From: Legionella cardiaca
GTDB lineage: Bacteria; Pseudomonadota; Gammaproteobacteria; Legionellales; Legionellaceae
Reading direction: 5' to 3'
DNA: 64,000 nucleotides
NCBI RefSeq assembly: GCF_029026145.1
Contig: NZ_CP119078.1
Span: 2,293,036-2,357,035 of the forward strand
The position numbers and the translations under genes were made by a program. The notes beneath the pieces are model-generated. The model did no database searches and was not told the DNA's origin. It saw only the letters and a program-made list of their open reading frames with translations. Shown piece by piece: positions 33,708 through 43,619 of this stretch; within the stretch, counting starts at the first letter, position 1, and every line of letters begins with the position of its first letter.

Positions 33708-35513
33708 CTAAATTTGCAAAACACTGGCGAGTAACTGCTGTGTATAAGCATGTTGTGGATGTTTTAGTATTTGTTCGCATGGACCACTTTCGACCACTCG
33801 ACCCTCACGCATTACTAAAACATCATCAGCCATATACGAAACGACAGCCATATTGTGGGTAATAAATAAATAAGACAAACCCGTCTCATATTGCAACTCT
33901 TTAAGTAAATTAAGAATTTGGGCTTGAACAGAAATATCAAGCGCGCTGGTTGGCTCATCACAGATTAATAATTCTGGCTCAATTGCAAGTGCTCGGGCAA
34001 TACAAATACGCTGACGTTGCCCACCTGAAAATTGATGAGGATAACGATGCAAGCTATTTCGCGGAAGATTAACCTGTTCGAGCAATTGATGTTGTTTTTT
34101 TCTGATAAGCAATGAACTTGTCCCTTGAGCAAGCATTCCTTCTGCTAAAATTTCAGCCACAGTCATCCTGGGATTCATCGAGGAAAAGGGATCCTGAAAA
34201 ATAATTTGTACTTTTTTCCGGTAATTACGCAACCTTTCCCCTCTTAGCGTTCTTACATTTTCACCACGGTAGAAAACTTCACCACCGCTAATAGATTGTA
34301 AGCGTAACAAGGCTCGACTGGCTGTGGTTTTACCGCAACCAGACTCTCCAACCAGTGCTAATGTTTTTCCTTGATACAACTCTAAAGACAACCCATCAAC
34401 TGCCTTAATAACCTCTCCTCTCTTGAATAAGTTTCTTTTTGTGGAGAAATAGACTGCTAAATTTTTTACACTTAGCAACAATTCCTTCTCCCCAGTAAAA
34501 TTAGCCTGCCAATTTTCTTGATAAATTGGCAAAGGAGGAGGCTGAGTTAGTTGTGGATAGAGATGACAACGAACCACACGATCTTCTATTCCTTGTAATT
34601 GTGGTTCCAGTTGCGCACAAGGAGCAAATACATGAGCACAGCGCGGATGAAATCGACATCCTTGTGGTAAAGCATCGAGTGTCGGCACTGCTCCAGAAAT
34701 AGTCTGTAAGCGCTGGCCACGTTTTTTAAAATTAGGCACAGAAGCCATGAGCTGTTGCGAATAAGGATGTTTAGCTTGAGTAAAAAATTCATCAACAGAA
34801 GCTTGTTCAACGACTTGTCCCGCATACATGACACATACACGATCAGCCGCTGCTTTTACTACGCCAAGATCATGGGTAATCAACAACATACTCATATGAT
34901 GTTGGAGTTGCAGTTTTTTTAACAACGTTAAAATTTGCGCTTGAATAGTAACATCCAACGCAGTTGTAGGTTCATCAGCGATGAGTATTTCTGGGTTACT
35001 TGCCAATGCCATAGCTATTACAATACGCTGCTTTTGGCCTCCTGATAATTGATGAGGGTATTGACGCAAACGCAACTGCGGGTTAGGTATTTCCACCTCA
35101 TTCAATAACTCAATTAAACGCGCTTTAATTTGTTTTCGTGTCAGGTGTTTTTTTTGAGGTAACGCCTCCTGTAATTGTTCACCTATATTTAAAACTGGAT
35201 TGAGGGCGGTCATTGGTTCCTGAAAAATCATTGCCAAACGGCGTCCTCGCAAACTACGCATCACAACTTCAGGGAGGACAAGAATATCTTCCCCTTGCAC
35301 CGAAATTTCACTGCCTTGTCCATAAGCAGCATTCATAGGTAGAAGTCGCATCAAGGAGAGTGATGTTAATGATTTTCCACAACCAGACTCACCTAACATT
35401 GCCAAAGTCTCTCCCGGATTCAGACAAAAACTTACATTATCCACCGCCATTACAGTCTGTTCTGGAGTTTGAAAGCCAACACTTAACTTCTTTATTTCAG
35501 CTAATTGCGTCAT
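33708..35513 (-). CDS. Dual-ATPase ABC transporter subunit, peptide type (YejF/GsiA-like)
   Basis: The 601-residue protein contains two complete ABC ATPase domains of the Opp/Dpp class. The first has Walker A GESGCGKS and signature LSGGQKQR, and the second GESGCGKT and FSGGQRQR. Each Walker B (LIADEPTTALD, LICDEPTSALD) is intact. Between them is the C-terminal OppD-type segment with the cysteine motif CRFHPRCAHVFAPC, which in relatives binds an iron-sulphur cluster. It would power uptake of oligopeptides or similar substrates. No permease or binding-protein gene is adjacent, so the substrate cannot be assigned; YejF and GsiA are the nearest named types. Confidence 0.9.
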   Translation of the reverse strand: MTQLAEIKKLSVGFQTPEQTVMAVDNVSFCLNPGETLAMLGESGCGKSLTSLSLMRLLPMNAAYGQGSEISVQGEDILVLPEVVMRSLRGRRLAMIFQEPMTALNPVLNIGEQLQEALPQKKHLTRKQIKARLIELLNEVEIPNPQLRLRQYPHQLSGGQKQRIVIAMALASNPEILIADEPTTALDVTIQAQILTLLKKLQLQHHMSMLLITHDLGVVKAAADRVCVMYAGQVVEQASVDEFFTQAKHPYSQQLMASVPNFKKRGQRLQTISGAVPTLDALPQGCRFHPRCAHVFAPCAQLEPQLQGIEDRVVRCHLYPQLTQPPPLPIYQENWQANFTGEKELLLSVKNLAVYFSTKRNLFKRGEVIKAVDGLSLELYQGKTLALVGESGCGKTTASRALLRLQSISGGEVFYRGENVRTLRGERLRNYRKKVQIIFQDPFSSMNPRMTVAEILAEGMLAQGTSSLLIRKKQHQLLEQVNLPRNSLHRYPHQFSGGQRQRICIARALAIEPELLICDEPTSALDISVQAQILNLLKELQYETGLSYLFITHNMAVVSYMADDVLVMREGRVVESGPCEQILKHPQHAYTQQLLASVLQI

Positions 35514-35689
35514 CTTGTCACGTCAATGCATAAGAAAATTTCTCAATGTAACAAAGAGATTATCTTAAGAGCAACCCTAATTATTGCTTCCAAATCTATC
35601 CGTGACAGGATTGAAAAGAGATGTGTATAATCATTGATTTAATACAAGCCGAATATTAAATTCGGGTTAACAAACAATAAGAAAAAACC

Positions 35690-36232
35690 ATGTTTAAAAT
35701 ATTAATCTCCACAGCCATGATTTTATTCTCATGTCTGGCGCAAGGAAAAAGCACGCCGCTTTATCAAGTTGATCTGATTGTCTTTACGCATCAAAATGCC
35801 TCTTCTTTACTAAATGAACTAAACGAGGCCGCTCCTAACACCTTACAGGGTATTCCCTTGCGTACAGAAGCAAAATCCAATGTCCCTTATCATTTATTAC
35901 CATCTTCTGCTTCAAAATTACGTCAAGAGTATTGGGCTTTGAATCGCAAGCCACAGTATCATGTACTTTTACATTACAGTTGGTTACAACCCTTTAATAA
36001 TCAACAAGCCGTTTTGTTGCCTAAACTCAGTAAAGATGGCTGGCAGTTAGAGGGTAGTATTCGAATTCGACGTTCAAATTATTATTTATTGGATACCAAT
36101 TTATTATTTTCTACTGCATCTAATGATGCCTCCTTTGCTTTTGTACAAAAACAGCGATTAAAAGGAGGCAGCATTTATTACCTGGATAACCCTCATGCGG
36201 GAGTGCTTATTAAGGTACATCAAGTAAGTTAA
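35690..36232 (+). CDS. CsiV-like periplasmic protein
   Basis: The 180-residue precursor has a signal peptide (MFKILISTAMILFSCLAQG) followed by YQVDLIVFTHQNA, the start typical of CsiV, a peptidoglycan-binding cell-shape factor first described in Vibrio. The C-terminal half (YHVLLHYSWLQPF, GSIRIRRSNYYLLDTNLLF) is beta-rich and matches the conserved part of the family. A role at the cell wall is inferred from family only. It is a single gene, divergent from the ABC gene and convergent with oxyR, ending 10 bp from it. Confidence 0.72.
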   Translation: MFKILISTAMILFSCLAQGKSTPLYQVDLIVFTHQNASSLLNELNEAAPNTLQGIPLRTEAKSNVPYHLLPSSASKLRQEYWALNRKPQYHVLLHYSWLQPFNNQQAVLLPKLSKDGWQLEGSIRIRRSNYYLLDTNLLFSTASNDASFAFVQKQRLKGGSIYYLDNPHAGVLIKVHQVS

Positions 36233-36242
36233 AACTTGCGGC

Positions 36243-37127
36243 CTAGGCTAGCAACTTGTTGCCGGCCTTCGTTATTATTTCTGTTATAGCCTGCAAACAT
36301 TGCAATTTTGCAGTTCCCGGACGCCAGTAAAGCGCTATAGTACGAAACGGGACTGGTTCTGCAAAAGGAATAATCTGTAATCCCTCTTTATTATCATGCA
36401 CAGATAAAGCTGGTAACAGCGTCACCCCAACCCCAGCTTGTACCATAAAACGTAATGTTTCTAAACTCGTCGCTGTAAAATCAGCTCGCGCTTTCGCTTT
36501 CGCTAATTGACAAATTGCCATTGCCTGTTCACGCAAACAATGTCCCTCTTCTAAGAGCATCACCTGCTGATCCATTAGATCTTGAAGCTTCATTTCTGAT
36601 TTATTTTTGCAAACCCCTTTTTTAGCAGCAAAAAAGAAAGGTTCTTCAAAAAGAACTTGCATCGCGAATTCTTCAGCAATAGGCGTTGCCATAAGAGCTG
36701 CATCTAATTGGCCAGTCATTAATTTTTCAATTAAACGATGTGTTTTTTCCTCCACCAGCCAAACTCGCAATTGGGTAAATGCATCTTGAATTAAGGGCAT
36801 TACATGCGGAAGTAAATAAGGGGCCAGAGTAGGAATAACACCCAGATGCAATTCACCTGCAAAAGGATCGGAAACTTGGCGAGCAACCTCCTTCATTTCA
36901 CGAACTTGCGCTAAGATTTGTTGTGCTCGTCCCAAAAGGGCTCGTCCTCCATCTGTTAGCATAATTTGTTTATTATTGCGTTCAAAAAGAAGAATACCCA
37001 ACTCATCTTCAAGTTTTTTTATCTGCATACTTAACGTTGGTTGACTAATATGACAGCGTCTTGCCGCTTCGCCAAAGTGCATAACATCTGCCAAAACAAC
37101 AAAATAATGCAGGTCACGTAAATTCAT
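36243..37127 (-). CDS. oxyR: OxyR, peroxide-sensing LysR regulator
   Basis: OxyR activates antioxidant genes on oxidation by H2O2. The N-terminal helix-turn-helix (HFGEAARRCHISQPTLSMQIKKLE) is followed by the regulatory domain. The redox pair is conserved: GHCLREQAMAIC aligns with GHCLRDQAMGFC of E. coli OxyR, placing both sensing cysteines (199 and 208 there). TSLETLRFMVQAGVGVTLLPAL is also typical. At 294 residues the length matches (E. coli 305). An MFS gene is divergent, and the short spacer may be shared control DNA. Confidence 0.93.
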   Translation of the reverse strand: MNLRDLHYFVVLADVMHFGEAARRCHISQPTLSMQIKKLEDELGILLFERNNKQIMLTDGGRALLGRAQQILAQVREMKEVARQVSDPFAGELHLGVIPTLAPYLLPHVMPLIQDAFTQLRVWLVEEKTHRLIEKLMTGQLDAALMATPIAEEFAMQVLFEEPFFFAAKKGVCKNKSEMKLQDLMDQQVMLLEEGHCLREQAMAICQLAKAKARADFTATSLETLRFMVQAGVGVTLLPALSVHDNKEGLQIIPFAEPVPFRTIALYWRPGTAKLQCLQAITEIITKAGNKLLA

Positions 37128-37213
37128 ACTCGCTCACAATATTATTTTAGATATATCCAATCCCTATGAAGTTGTGTATAGTCACCCCTTTTCTAATATA
37201 TAACAAAAAACTA

Positions 37214-38455
37214 ATGACTCTTGTTAGTATTCCTCTTGTAAAAACGGTACAACGCTACGGTATCTGGTTAATCGGTGTTTCATTTGTATTGTTTCAATTT
37301 TTCCTACAATTGTCATCTGGTGTAGTCATTGGTTCCATTATGCACGAGATGCCTCTCTCAGCTTTGAGCGCAGGACTTTTAAGTAGTGCATTTTATTATG
37401 TTTATACTAGCTTACAAATTCCAGTTGGTATGCTGTTTGATCGTAAAAACACCCGACTTTTATTGGCTTCAAATGCTACCCTTTGTAGTATTGGTTGCTT
37501 TTTCTTTGCACATAGTCATAGTTTTCTCTTTTTAATGATTGGTCGTATTTTGATAGGCACAGGTTCTGCCTTTGCTTTTGTCGGTTTATCTCAACTATTG
37601 CGGCAGCATTTTCCCTTAAAACAATTTGGTTTTATGATTGGCTTATCAGAAACCTTGGGCTTCATCGCAACCATGGTTGGCATGATAAGTATGGGAAGTC
37701 TAATTACCGAATGGGGATGGCGCAGTTTTATTAATGGAGCTGCTATTATTGGTCTTTGTATTGCTTATTTTATTTGGCAATATTTACCTGATTACCCCAA
37801 AGAGTTACCTAAATTTAAATACAGCCAACAGATTTTCCAAATTTTTACGAACGGTCGCGCATGGATTAATGGTTTATTTGTGGGTTTAAGTTTTACTGTC
37901 ATCACTGTTTTTGGAGCGATGTGGGCGGTTCCTTTTATCCAAATAAAACTGGGTTGCAGTTTAAAATTAGCAAGCCTGGCTGATTCTTTGATTTTTCTTG
38001 GCGCTGCTTTAAGTTGTCCTCTTTTCGGATATTTAGCAGCGTTATTTAAACGCCGCAGACCACTAATGCTGACCTCTTGCCTTACCACAACGGGTTTAAT
38101 ATTGGGTGCTCTTTATTTACCTATTCATAGTACTTTAATCATGGGATTATTAATGTTCATGATTGGTTTGTGCTGTGGGGCATATATGCTTGCCTTTTCC
38201 ATAGCGAATGAATTGGCACCAACCGAATCACTCTCCACATGTACTGGCTTTACAAATACCTTAGCAATGCTGACAGCCCCATTACTACAACCATTAGTGG
38301 GTTTTCTTCTAGATAGGCTTAACTCAGGCTCCTTACTTGAAGCTTATCAAACAGCCTTACTTATTATTCCAGTCAGTGTTCTTATTGCGGGCGGCCTTGT
38401 CTTTTTCTTGCCTGATAAAGCTGCCAACCAAGAATATCCTCAATCTTGTTTATGA
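37214..38455 (+). CDS. MFS transporter, unassigned substrate
   Basis: This is a 413-residue major facilitator protein with about 12 membrane segments, beginning YGIWLIGVSFVLFQFFLQL, and the loop motif VGMLFDRKNTRLLL after TM2 (G-x3-D-R-x-G/N-R type). The substrate is unknown. The frame is open to 37166, only 38 bp from the divergent oxyR start. A TATAGT at 37177-37182 suggests transcription begins after it, so the ATG at 37214 is preferred. Legionella has many related MFS proteins for amino-acid or metabolite uptake, but no specific assignment is possible. Confidence 0.82.
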   Translation: MTLVSIPLVKTVQRYGIWLIGVSFVLFQFFLQLSSGVVIGSIMHEMPLSALSAGLLSSAFYYVYTSLQIPVGMLFDRKNTRLLLASNATLCSIGCFFFAHSHSFLFLMIGRILIGTGSAFAFVGLSQLLRQHFPLKQFGFMIGLSETLGFIATMVGMISMGSLITEWGWRSFINGAAIIGLCIAYFIWQYLPDYPKELPKFKYSQQIFQIFTNGRAWINGLFVGLSFTVITVFGAMWAVPFIQIKLGCSLKLASLADSLIFLGAALSCPLFGYLAALFKRRRPLMLTSCLTTTGLILGALYLPIHSTLIMGLLMFMIGLCCGAYMLAFSIANELAPTESLSTCTGFTNTLAMLTAPLLQPLVGFLLDRLNSGSLLEAYQTALLIIPVSVLIAGGLVFFLPDKAANQEYPQSCL

Positions 38456-38498
38456 TTGAGAACATATTCTTATTTTTTGTACCCCATTCACAAACCAT

Positions 38499-38592
38499 GT
38501 CGTCCTGAGGAGTTTACGACGAAGGATCTCCTGAATGTGGCATGAATATCTTACATTTAGGAGATCCTTCGCTTCGCTCTGGATGACGGGTG
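38499..38592. repeat. Dispersed palindromic repeat, family A, copy 2
   Basis: It reads GTCGTCCTGAGGAGTTTACG, then GACGAAGGATCTCCTGAATG and, after a 16-bp centre, ACATTTAGGAGATCCTTCGC followed by TTCGCTCTGGATGACG. It is the inverted counterpart of 293-398 with the same flanks. It lies between the MFS gene and the minus-strand msbA-lpxK operon end. Confidence 0.8.
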
Positions 38593-38649
38593 AACTCTGG
38601 ATGACACGGGGGCTGTGGATAACATAGGGCGTGAGCAGTTACCATTTTT

Positions 38650-39597
38650 TTAACTTAATTTTTTATCTTCCTGCACTTTTTTTCCAAATTCATCTTTATT
38701 GATGGAGCAAAAGCCGGGCTTTAAATCATCAGTAAGACCTGCAATAAGTTGGTGTTTTTCCGTCTCTTTAGCAAGAGCATCCTGCAACAACAATTTAACT
38801 TTCGGGGAGGCAATGTTAATACTCCACATACCTTCTTTGGCTTCTTTGACCGTTACAAATTGAGACATTGATAGGGGTGTTCCCTGAGCATCGCGCCATC
38901 CGGCTATTGCACCTCGTAAAGCATCCGCTTCCTGTAAGTTCACCGCATAAAAAGCACTGCCATCATTAAATTGACACAAAACTCCCGTAAAGGGATGTAA
39001 CGTATCTTGAGGTTTACTTACCCAGATCTGACGAAACCACGCTTTAGGAGCGGTTACGAATTGCTCGTTGTTGTCTGCACCAGTTTGCACATGACCATTT
39101 AATCTACCAGTTTGGTTGACTAATAATTCTACGCCTGAGCGCAAGCCTTGGACCGTTGCGGTGGTAGGTACTTTTCTTAGCATGTCAGCTTTGAAATTAA
39201 AGCCTTTTTTCTCCCTGGTCTTAATACCAAAGACCCAGCTGTTATTAATTGGGTTAAATTGTAAAAAAGCATGTCCTACATGCCAGTTACTAACATCAGG
39301 CTTTTCAATGGTTGCACTGCTTTCCTCAAATAATAAAAGATCTTTAGTTTGTCCATCAATAAGCGCTGCCACTGCATGAAATTGTGTATTCTTGCGATGC
39401 ATTTGAAAATAATAACTATAGCGTTCACCACTTTCATTTGTTACAGTCCCGGCGAATACCCACTCTGCTTGTGGCGCCTCTAAAGAAAGAATTTTCTTTT
39501 CTGAGCTGCTCGTTTCAGGTTCTACTGTATCCGCAATCGCGTAACTTCCTGTAAATAGTGCAAAGCATAGAAACAACTTCTGCCATCGTACGTTCAT
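38650..39597 (-). CDS. Secreted protein of the msbA-lpxK operon, possibly lipocalin-like (AttH/CrtC type)
   Basis: The 315-residue precursor starts MNVRWQKLFLCFALFTGSYA, a signal peptide. The start at 39597 leaves one base between it and the lpxK stop, so the genes are translationally coupled. The frame extends upstream into lpxK without a better start. The mature protein is beta-rich (WVFAGTVTNESGERYSYYFQM, WHVGHAFLQFNP), in the style of AttH/CrtC lipocalin-like two-domain proteins that bind hydrophobic ligands. That assignment is tentative. Position after msbA-lpxK hints at the envelope, but no direct role in lipid A synthesis can be read from it. Confidence 0.6.
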   Translation of the reverse strand: MNVRWQKLFLCFALFTGSYAIADTVEPETSSSEKKILSLEAPQAEWVFAGTVTNESGERYSYYFQMHRKNTQFHAVAALIDGQTKDLLLFEESSATIEKPDVSNWHVGHAFLQFNPINNSWVFGIKTREKKGFNFKADMLRKVPTTATVQGLRSGVELLVNQTGRLNGHVQTGADNNEQFVTAPKAWFRQIWVSKPQDTLHPFTGVLCQFNDGSAFYAVNLQEADALRGAIAGWRDAQGTPLSMSQFVTVKEAKEGMWSINIASPKVKLLLQDALAKETEKHQLIAGLTDDLKPGFCSINKDEFGKKVQEDKKLS

Positions 39598-39598
39598 C

Positions 39599-40582
39599 TT
39601 AAATATAGCCTTGTAATTGTTCATGAGACCATAATGCTTGCCAAAAAGAATCACTTAATTTTGCTTCTACTGGTAAAAAATACCAGGAATCATCTGCAAA
39701 TGATTGACATTTGACTGCATCTTTTTCTGTCATCACCACGGTCCTTTCCCTGAAGTGTAGTTCATGCAGCTGAAAATTGTGATGATCGGGAAAAGGATAC
39801 TTTTTAAAGGATATTCCAAGATTATGCAAGGTGGAAAAAAAACGTTGTGGATGGCCAATAGCGGCAACTGCCGCCACTGGAGTAGAAACCGCTTCCTGAT
39901 TAATTTCTTCCCCAGTTAAAATATTAGTTAGCTTTCCTGGCTCTAAGGTCATTGAGTATCCATTATTTCCTTCGCCACCATTTACCACGATTAAATCAAT
40001 TTTTTTCAATCGCTTTTGTGTTTCACGTAAAGGTCCTGCCGGTAAACATAATCCATTGCCAAAACCACGCATACCATCAATAACCACAATTTCTACAGCT
40101 CGCCCCATCGCATAATGCTGTAAACCATCATCACTAATTATGATTTCACTCTGATATTTATCAAGCAAATATTGTACTGCCTCATTGCGCTTTGGTGCGA
40201 TAACAACGGGACAAATTCTCTTTCTGGCAAGTAATAAAGGCTCATCTCCGACCAATCGGGCATCATCGGTAACGGAAACTTCATGAGGAAATTGTTTTAT
40301 TGTGGCCCCATAACCCCGGCTAACAATACCGACACGCAAACCTCTTGCCAGCAATTGTTTTGCCAAGGCAATGACTAATGGCGTTTTTCCCACCCCTCCA
40401 ACAGTCAAATTACCAATGACAATAATAGGAACAGGAAATTTTTTTTGATAAAAGAACCGTAAGTAAACCCGGCGAATTGAGATTATTGCTTTGTAAATTT
40501 GGGCTAAAGGCCATAACAACCAACGCATTGGGTGTTTACCATACCATAATTTATCGAAGTTGATTACGCTACGGTTACTCAT
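39599..40582 (-). CDS. lpxK: Tetraacyldisaccharide 4'-kinase
   Basis: LpxK phosphorylates the 4' position of the lipid A disaccharide at the inner membrane. The 327-residue protein (E. coli 328) has an N-terminal amphipathic membrane-binding helix ([23 protein letters not shown]), the P-loop [14 protein letters not shown], and the [11 protein letters not shown] motif with the catalytic Asp-Asp pair. It lies 23 bp after msbA, the widespread msbA-lpxK order, and is followed by the secreted protein at 1 bp. Confidence 0.96.
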   Translation of the reverse strand: MSNRSVINFDKLWYGKHPMRWLLWPLAQIYKAIISIRRVYLRFFYQKKFPVPIIVIGNLTVGGVGKTPLVIALAKQLLARGLRVGIVSRGYGATIKQFPHEVSVTDDARLVGDEPLLLARKRICPVVIAPKRNEAVQYLLDKYQSEIIISDDGLQHYAMGRAVEIVVIDGMRGFGNGLCLPAGPLRETQKRLKKIDLIVVNGGEGNNGYSMTLEPGKLTNILTGEEINQEAVSTPVAAVAAIGHPQRFFSTLHNLGISFKKYPFPDHHNFQLHELHFRERTVVMTEKDAVKCQSFADDSWYFLPVEAKLSDSFWQALWSHEQLQGYI

Positions 40583-40605
40583 GTGGACCAGTTATTTCCA
40601 AAAGC

Positions 40606-42372
40606 TTATGCGATAGCTTTTTCATGTTCAATCCCCAGTTTTTGCGTACTATATAACTGAGCATATTGTCCCTCTAAGGCAAGTAACTGTTGATGAGTAC
40701 CTTGCTCTACAATTTGCCCTTGATTCATTACAATGATTTTATTTGCTCGTTTAATGGTTGATAATCGATGAGCAATAACAAGTGTGGTGCGATTCTGCAT
40801 AACCTTTTCCAGAGCCGCCTGAATATACCTCTCTGACTCACTATCTAAGGCCGAGGTTGCTTCATCCAGGATTAAAATTGGTGCATCTTTTAATATAGCG
40901 CGTGCAATAGCAAGACGTTGCCGCTGCCCTCCTGAGAGTAGAACCCCATTCTCACCAATTTTCGTATCATAGCCCTCTGGTAAACGACAAATAAACTCAT
41001 CAGCAAAAGCAAGTTTCGCAGCCTGAATAATTTGCTCTCGACTGGCATCTGCGCATCCATAGGCAATATTATTGGCCAAGGTATCATTAAATAAGGTCAC
41101 ATGTTGGCTGACCAAGGCAATCTGCTCACGCAAACTACTAAGTGCCAAATCAGCAATGGAATCACCATCTAAGCGTATACTACCTGTATTTAGCTCGTAA
41201 AACCGAGGCAGAAGACTAGCAATTGTCGTTTTTCCACTACCCGAGTGACCGACCAGGGCAACCGTTTCTCCAGCGGCAACACTAAAACTAACATTATGAA
41301 GAACCCTTTGTCCCTTACGATAAGAATAACTTACCTTATCAAATTCAATAGCTCCTTTTGCTTTTTGCTGCAATTGCTTGCCCTGTTCGTTCTCTACAGG
41401 TCTATCTAGAAGATCAAAAACACTTTCAGCACCAGCTAATCCTCGTTGAATGGTCGCATTTAATGTTGTTAAGGTCTTCATAGGCTTAATCAACTGAAGC
41501 ATGGCCGCAATAATTGCTAAAAACGAGCCTGCTGTAATCGTGATCACCGTAGCTAATTGAATAGCCGCTAAAATAATAGCAGCAATTCCCACCGCAATTA
41601 CAAACTGTACCCCTGAAACATTAATTGCTTTATTTACAGCAACTTTCATGTCATTTTTGCGTGACATTTCTGTTGCTTTATTAAATTTGGCCAATTCATA
41701 GTCAACACCACCAAAAATTCTAACGACTTGATAACCTTCGATTACTTCACCAGCAATCTCGGTCACTTCGCCCATGGATTTTTGTACTTTGTGACTAATG
41801 CGTCGCACGCGTTTATTAGTGTAATTAACAATGATGCCAACAAAAGGGATAGTGAGTAAAAACATCAGGGACAATTGCCAGTTAATTACCATCATGACAA
41901 TTAACAATCCGATTACTAGACAGGTATTTTGCACAAAATCCGTTAATGCGTCCGCACTAACTTGGGCGACTTGCTCAACGTCATATAAAATTTTTGAGAG
42001 TAGCTGCCCTGAAGTTGCTTCATCATAATAATCCGCAGGAAGTCTAACGATATGCGCAAAAACCCGTTGACGTAAGACCTTAACGACAGATCTGGCGACC
42101 CAAGTCATGCAATAACTACCTGCAGAACTTACTAAACCACGAATGGTAATGCCTAAAAGCACAATTAAAGGGATTTGCTTAACGAATGCCATGTCAATAT
42201 CAATGAAACCTTTATCAAGAAAAGGTCGCATCATATAAGTAAAAATGGCATCAATCGCTGAATAGAGAATATTGGCAAAAATACCTAATAATAAAATAGA
42301 CCAGAAAGGTTTAACGTAAGATAACAGACGCCGATAAAGAGGACCTGTTTTGCCATGGGGCTTTTTGTTCAT
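40606..42372 (-). CDS. msbA: MsbA, lipid A-core flippase ABC transporter
   Basis: MsbA is a homodimeric ABC exporter that flips core-lipid A across the inner membrane. The N-terminal membrane domain (about residues 20-330 from this start) has six hydrophobic segments. The ATPase domain has Walker A GHSGSGKTT, signature LSGGQRQRLAIARAIL, Walker B ILILDEATSALD and the His switch IAHRLSTI. The start is set at the ATG at 42372 (588 residues, E. coli 582); the frame is open to 42438 from a TTG. It is the first gene of the msbA-lpxK operon. Confidence 0.95.
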   Translation of the reverse strand: MNKKPHGKTGPLYRRLLSYVKPFWSILLLGIFANILYSAIDAIFTYMMRPFLDKGFIDIDMAFVKQIPLIVLLGITIRGLVSSAGSYCMTWVARSVVKVLRQRVFAHIVRLPADYYDEATSGQLLSKILYDVEQVAQVSADALTDFVQNTCLVIGLLIVMMVINWQLSLMFLLTIPFVGIIVNYTNKRVRRISHKVQKSMGEVTEIAGEVIEGYQVVRIFGGVDYELAKFNKATEMSRKNDMKVAVNKAINVSGVQFVIAVGIAAIILAAIQLATVITITAGSFLAIIAAMLQLIKPMKTLTTLNATIQRGLAGAESVFDLLDRPVENEQGKQLQQKAKGAIEFDKVSYSYRKGQRVLHNVSFSVAAGETVALVGHSGSGKTTIASLLPRFYELNTGSIRLDGDSIADLALSSLREQIALVSQHVTLFNDTLANNIAYGCADASREQIIQAAKLAFADEFICRLPEGYDTKIGENGVLLSGGQRQRLAIARAILKDAPILILDEATSALDSESERYIQAALEKVMQNRTTLVIAHRLSTIKRANKIIVMNQGQIVEQGTHQQLLALEGQYAQLYSTQKLGIEHEKAIA

Positions 42373-42511
42373 TAGCACTAAAATAAGGTTGGAATCGATG
42401 AAAGACCGGATTGTACTCTTAAATGACAGGTACGCCAACTAAAGATTTGCAAAGGGAGTAGATAAAAGAACTGGTCTGTACAGCCAAGCTTTACAAACCA
42501 GTTCGGAAGAA

Positions 42512-43459
42512 TTAAGCGGAAGGAGCAATGGCTGTTTCAACGGCAGCCTCAAGAGCTTTTGCTCGGTTATAGCTTTCAGGCTTAAATTTAAAGAGACTTA
42601 AGTCTTTTCTGTATGCGGCAACTGCAAGATAAGGAATCACTAAAGAAACAACAGCCGCTAAAATATTCAGGCATACTTCACCAACTTTTTTCATTTTAAA
42701 ACCGCGAAACTTTTCCAGTTCAGTAAGATTTTCTTGAGAAAATAGTTTTTTTGCTTCTTCTCCATAAGTTTTAGCATCACCAGTCTTAATAAAGTTCTCA
42801 TTAAGCTCCATCATTTTTTTATGAATACCAGTTACGGCTTTAGCAGCATCTGGGTAAGCATCAAGGTCTTTTATCTTTTTCGCTAACTCGCCTAAGCGTT
42901 CATTGACTATTTTTAACTTGATTGCTCGAGCTGCTTTTTCTATAGTTAAAGGCTCTTGTTTCTCAGATGCAGAGAATAATGGTGTCTCTTGAGTGTTTTT
43001 ACTTTTTTCGTCTAAAACCTCTTTTTCTGTTGTTGAAGATTTCTCAACTACTACAACAGTTTCTTTAGTTACTTCACTAGGTATCTCAGTTACTACAACA
43101 GTTTCCTTCGTTGCTTCAACCTGCTCCTTAGGCGGAGTAACTGTATCAGTGACAACTGGTTTTTGCTTTGCCTTTTCATTAATTTTAATAATTCGCATCC
43201 TTTCTAATTCAAGAATTTTTTTATCTAAGTCGTCTAACACTTGTTGCTGTTCACTACTAAGGCTAACCGTGTCTTTCTTTTTGATTTTAGCTAATTCTTC
43301 CTGATATGTAGTTTTAGCCTTAATCAAAGCCTCCATGGAATTACTAAGGCTATTATTTTCCAGATGTCTAATGTATATGCCTTTACGCGATTCAACTTTG
43401 TTAAAATAATCTTGCGTATGTTTTGCGTTAGGTTTAACTTTTTTAACTCGATTGGTCAT
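42512..43459 (-). CDS. Unknown coiled-coil membrane-anchored protein
   Basis: The 315-residue protein is of unknown family. The N-terminus is basic (MTNRVKKVKPNAKHTQDYF) and leads into a coiled coil (about residues 45-95). A Thr/Val/Glu-rich segment (about 100-160) follows with a repeated TKETVVV motif. A helical region and one hydrophobic segment near the C-terminus (about 265-285, CLNILAAVVSLVIPYLAVAA) complete it. AGGGGG lies upstream of ATG 43459. The architecture fits a secreted or tail-anchored effector, but no PmrA-type box with the shared spacing was found, so this is weak. Confidence 0.6.
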   Translation of the reverse strand: MTNRVKKVKPNAKHTQDYFNKVESRKGIYIRHLENNSLSNSMEALIKAKTTYQEELAKIKKKDTVSLSSEQQQVLDDLDKKILELERMRIIKINEKAKQKPVVTDTVTPPKEQVEATKETVVVTEIPSEVTKETVVVVEKSSTTEKEVLDEKSKNTQETPLFSASEKQEPLTIEKAARAIKLKIVNERLGELAKKIKDLDAYPDAAKAVTGIHKKMMELNENFIKTGDAKTYGEEAKKLFSQENLTELEKFRGFKMKKVGEVCLNILAAVVSLVIPYLAVAAYRKDLSLFKFKPESYNRAKALEAAVETAIAPSA

Positions 43460-43619
43460 TACAGCCCCCTGCTGATAAAAATTAGTACAAATTGTACTAC
43501 ATATTAAATGCTTTTAAAATAAAGAATGTGTTAAAAAAAATTTCACCATTGTAAATTTTTTTCACTCTTATGTCTAATATGTCATTTCCCAGAGGGAAAA
43601 CACAAAAATAATCAGGACA

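Noticed and set aside
37128-37213. OxyR operator between oxyR and the divergent MFS gene
   Set aside because: The spacer is very short and no ATAG-x7-CTAT type spaced motif could be recognised.
43460-43600. Possible PmrA box upstream of the 43459 gene (TTTAATATG)
   Set aside because: Only one half-site is present, and the nearest -10-like hexamer is not at the 7-nt distance seen in the six accepted cases.
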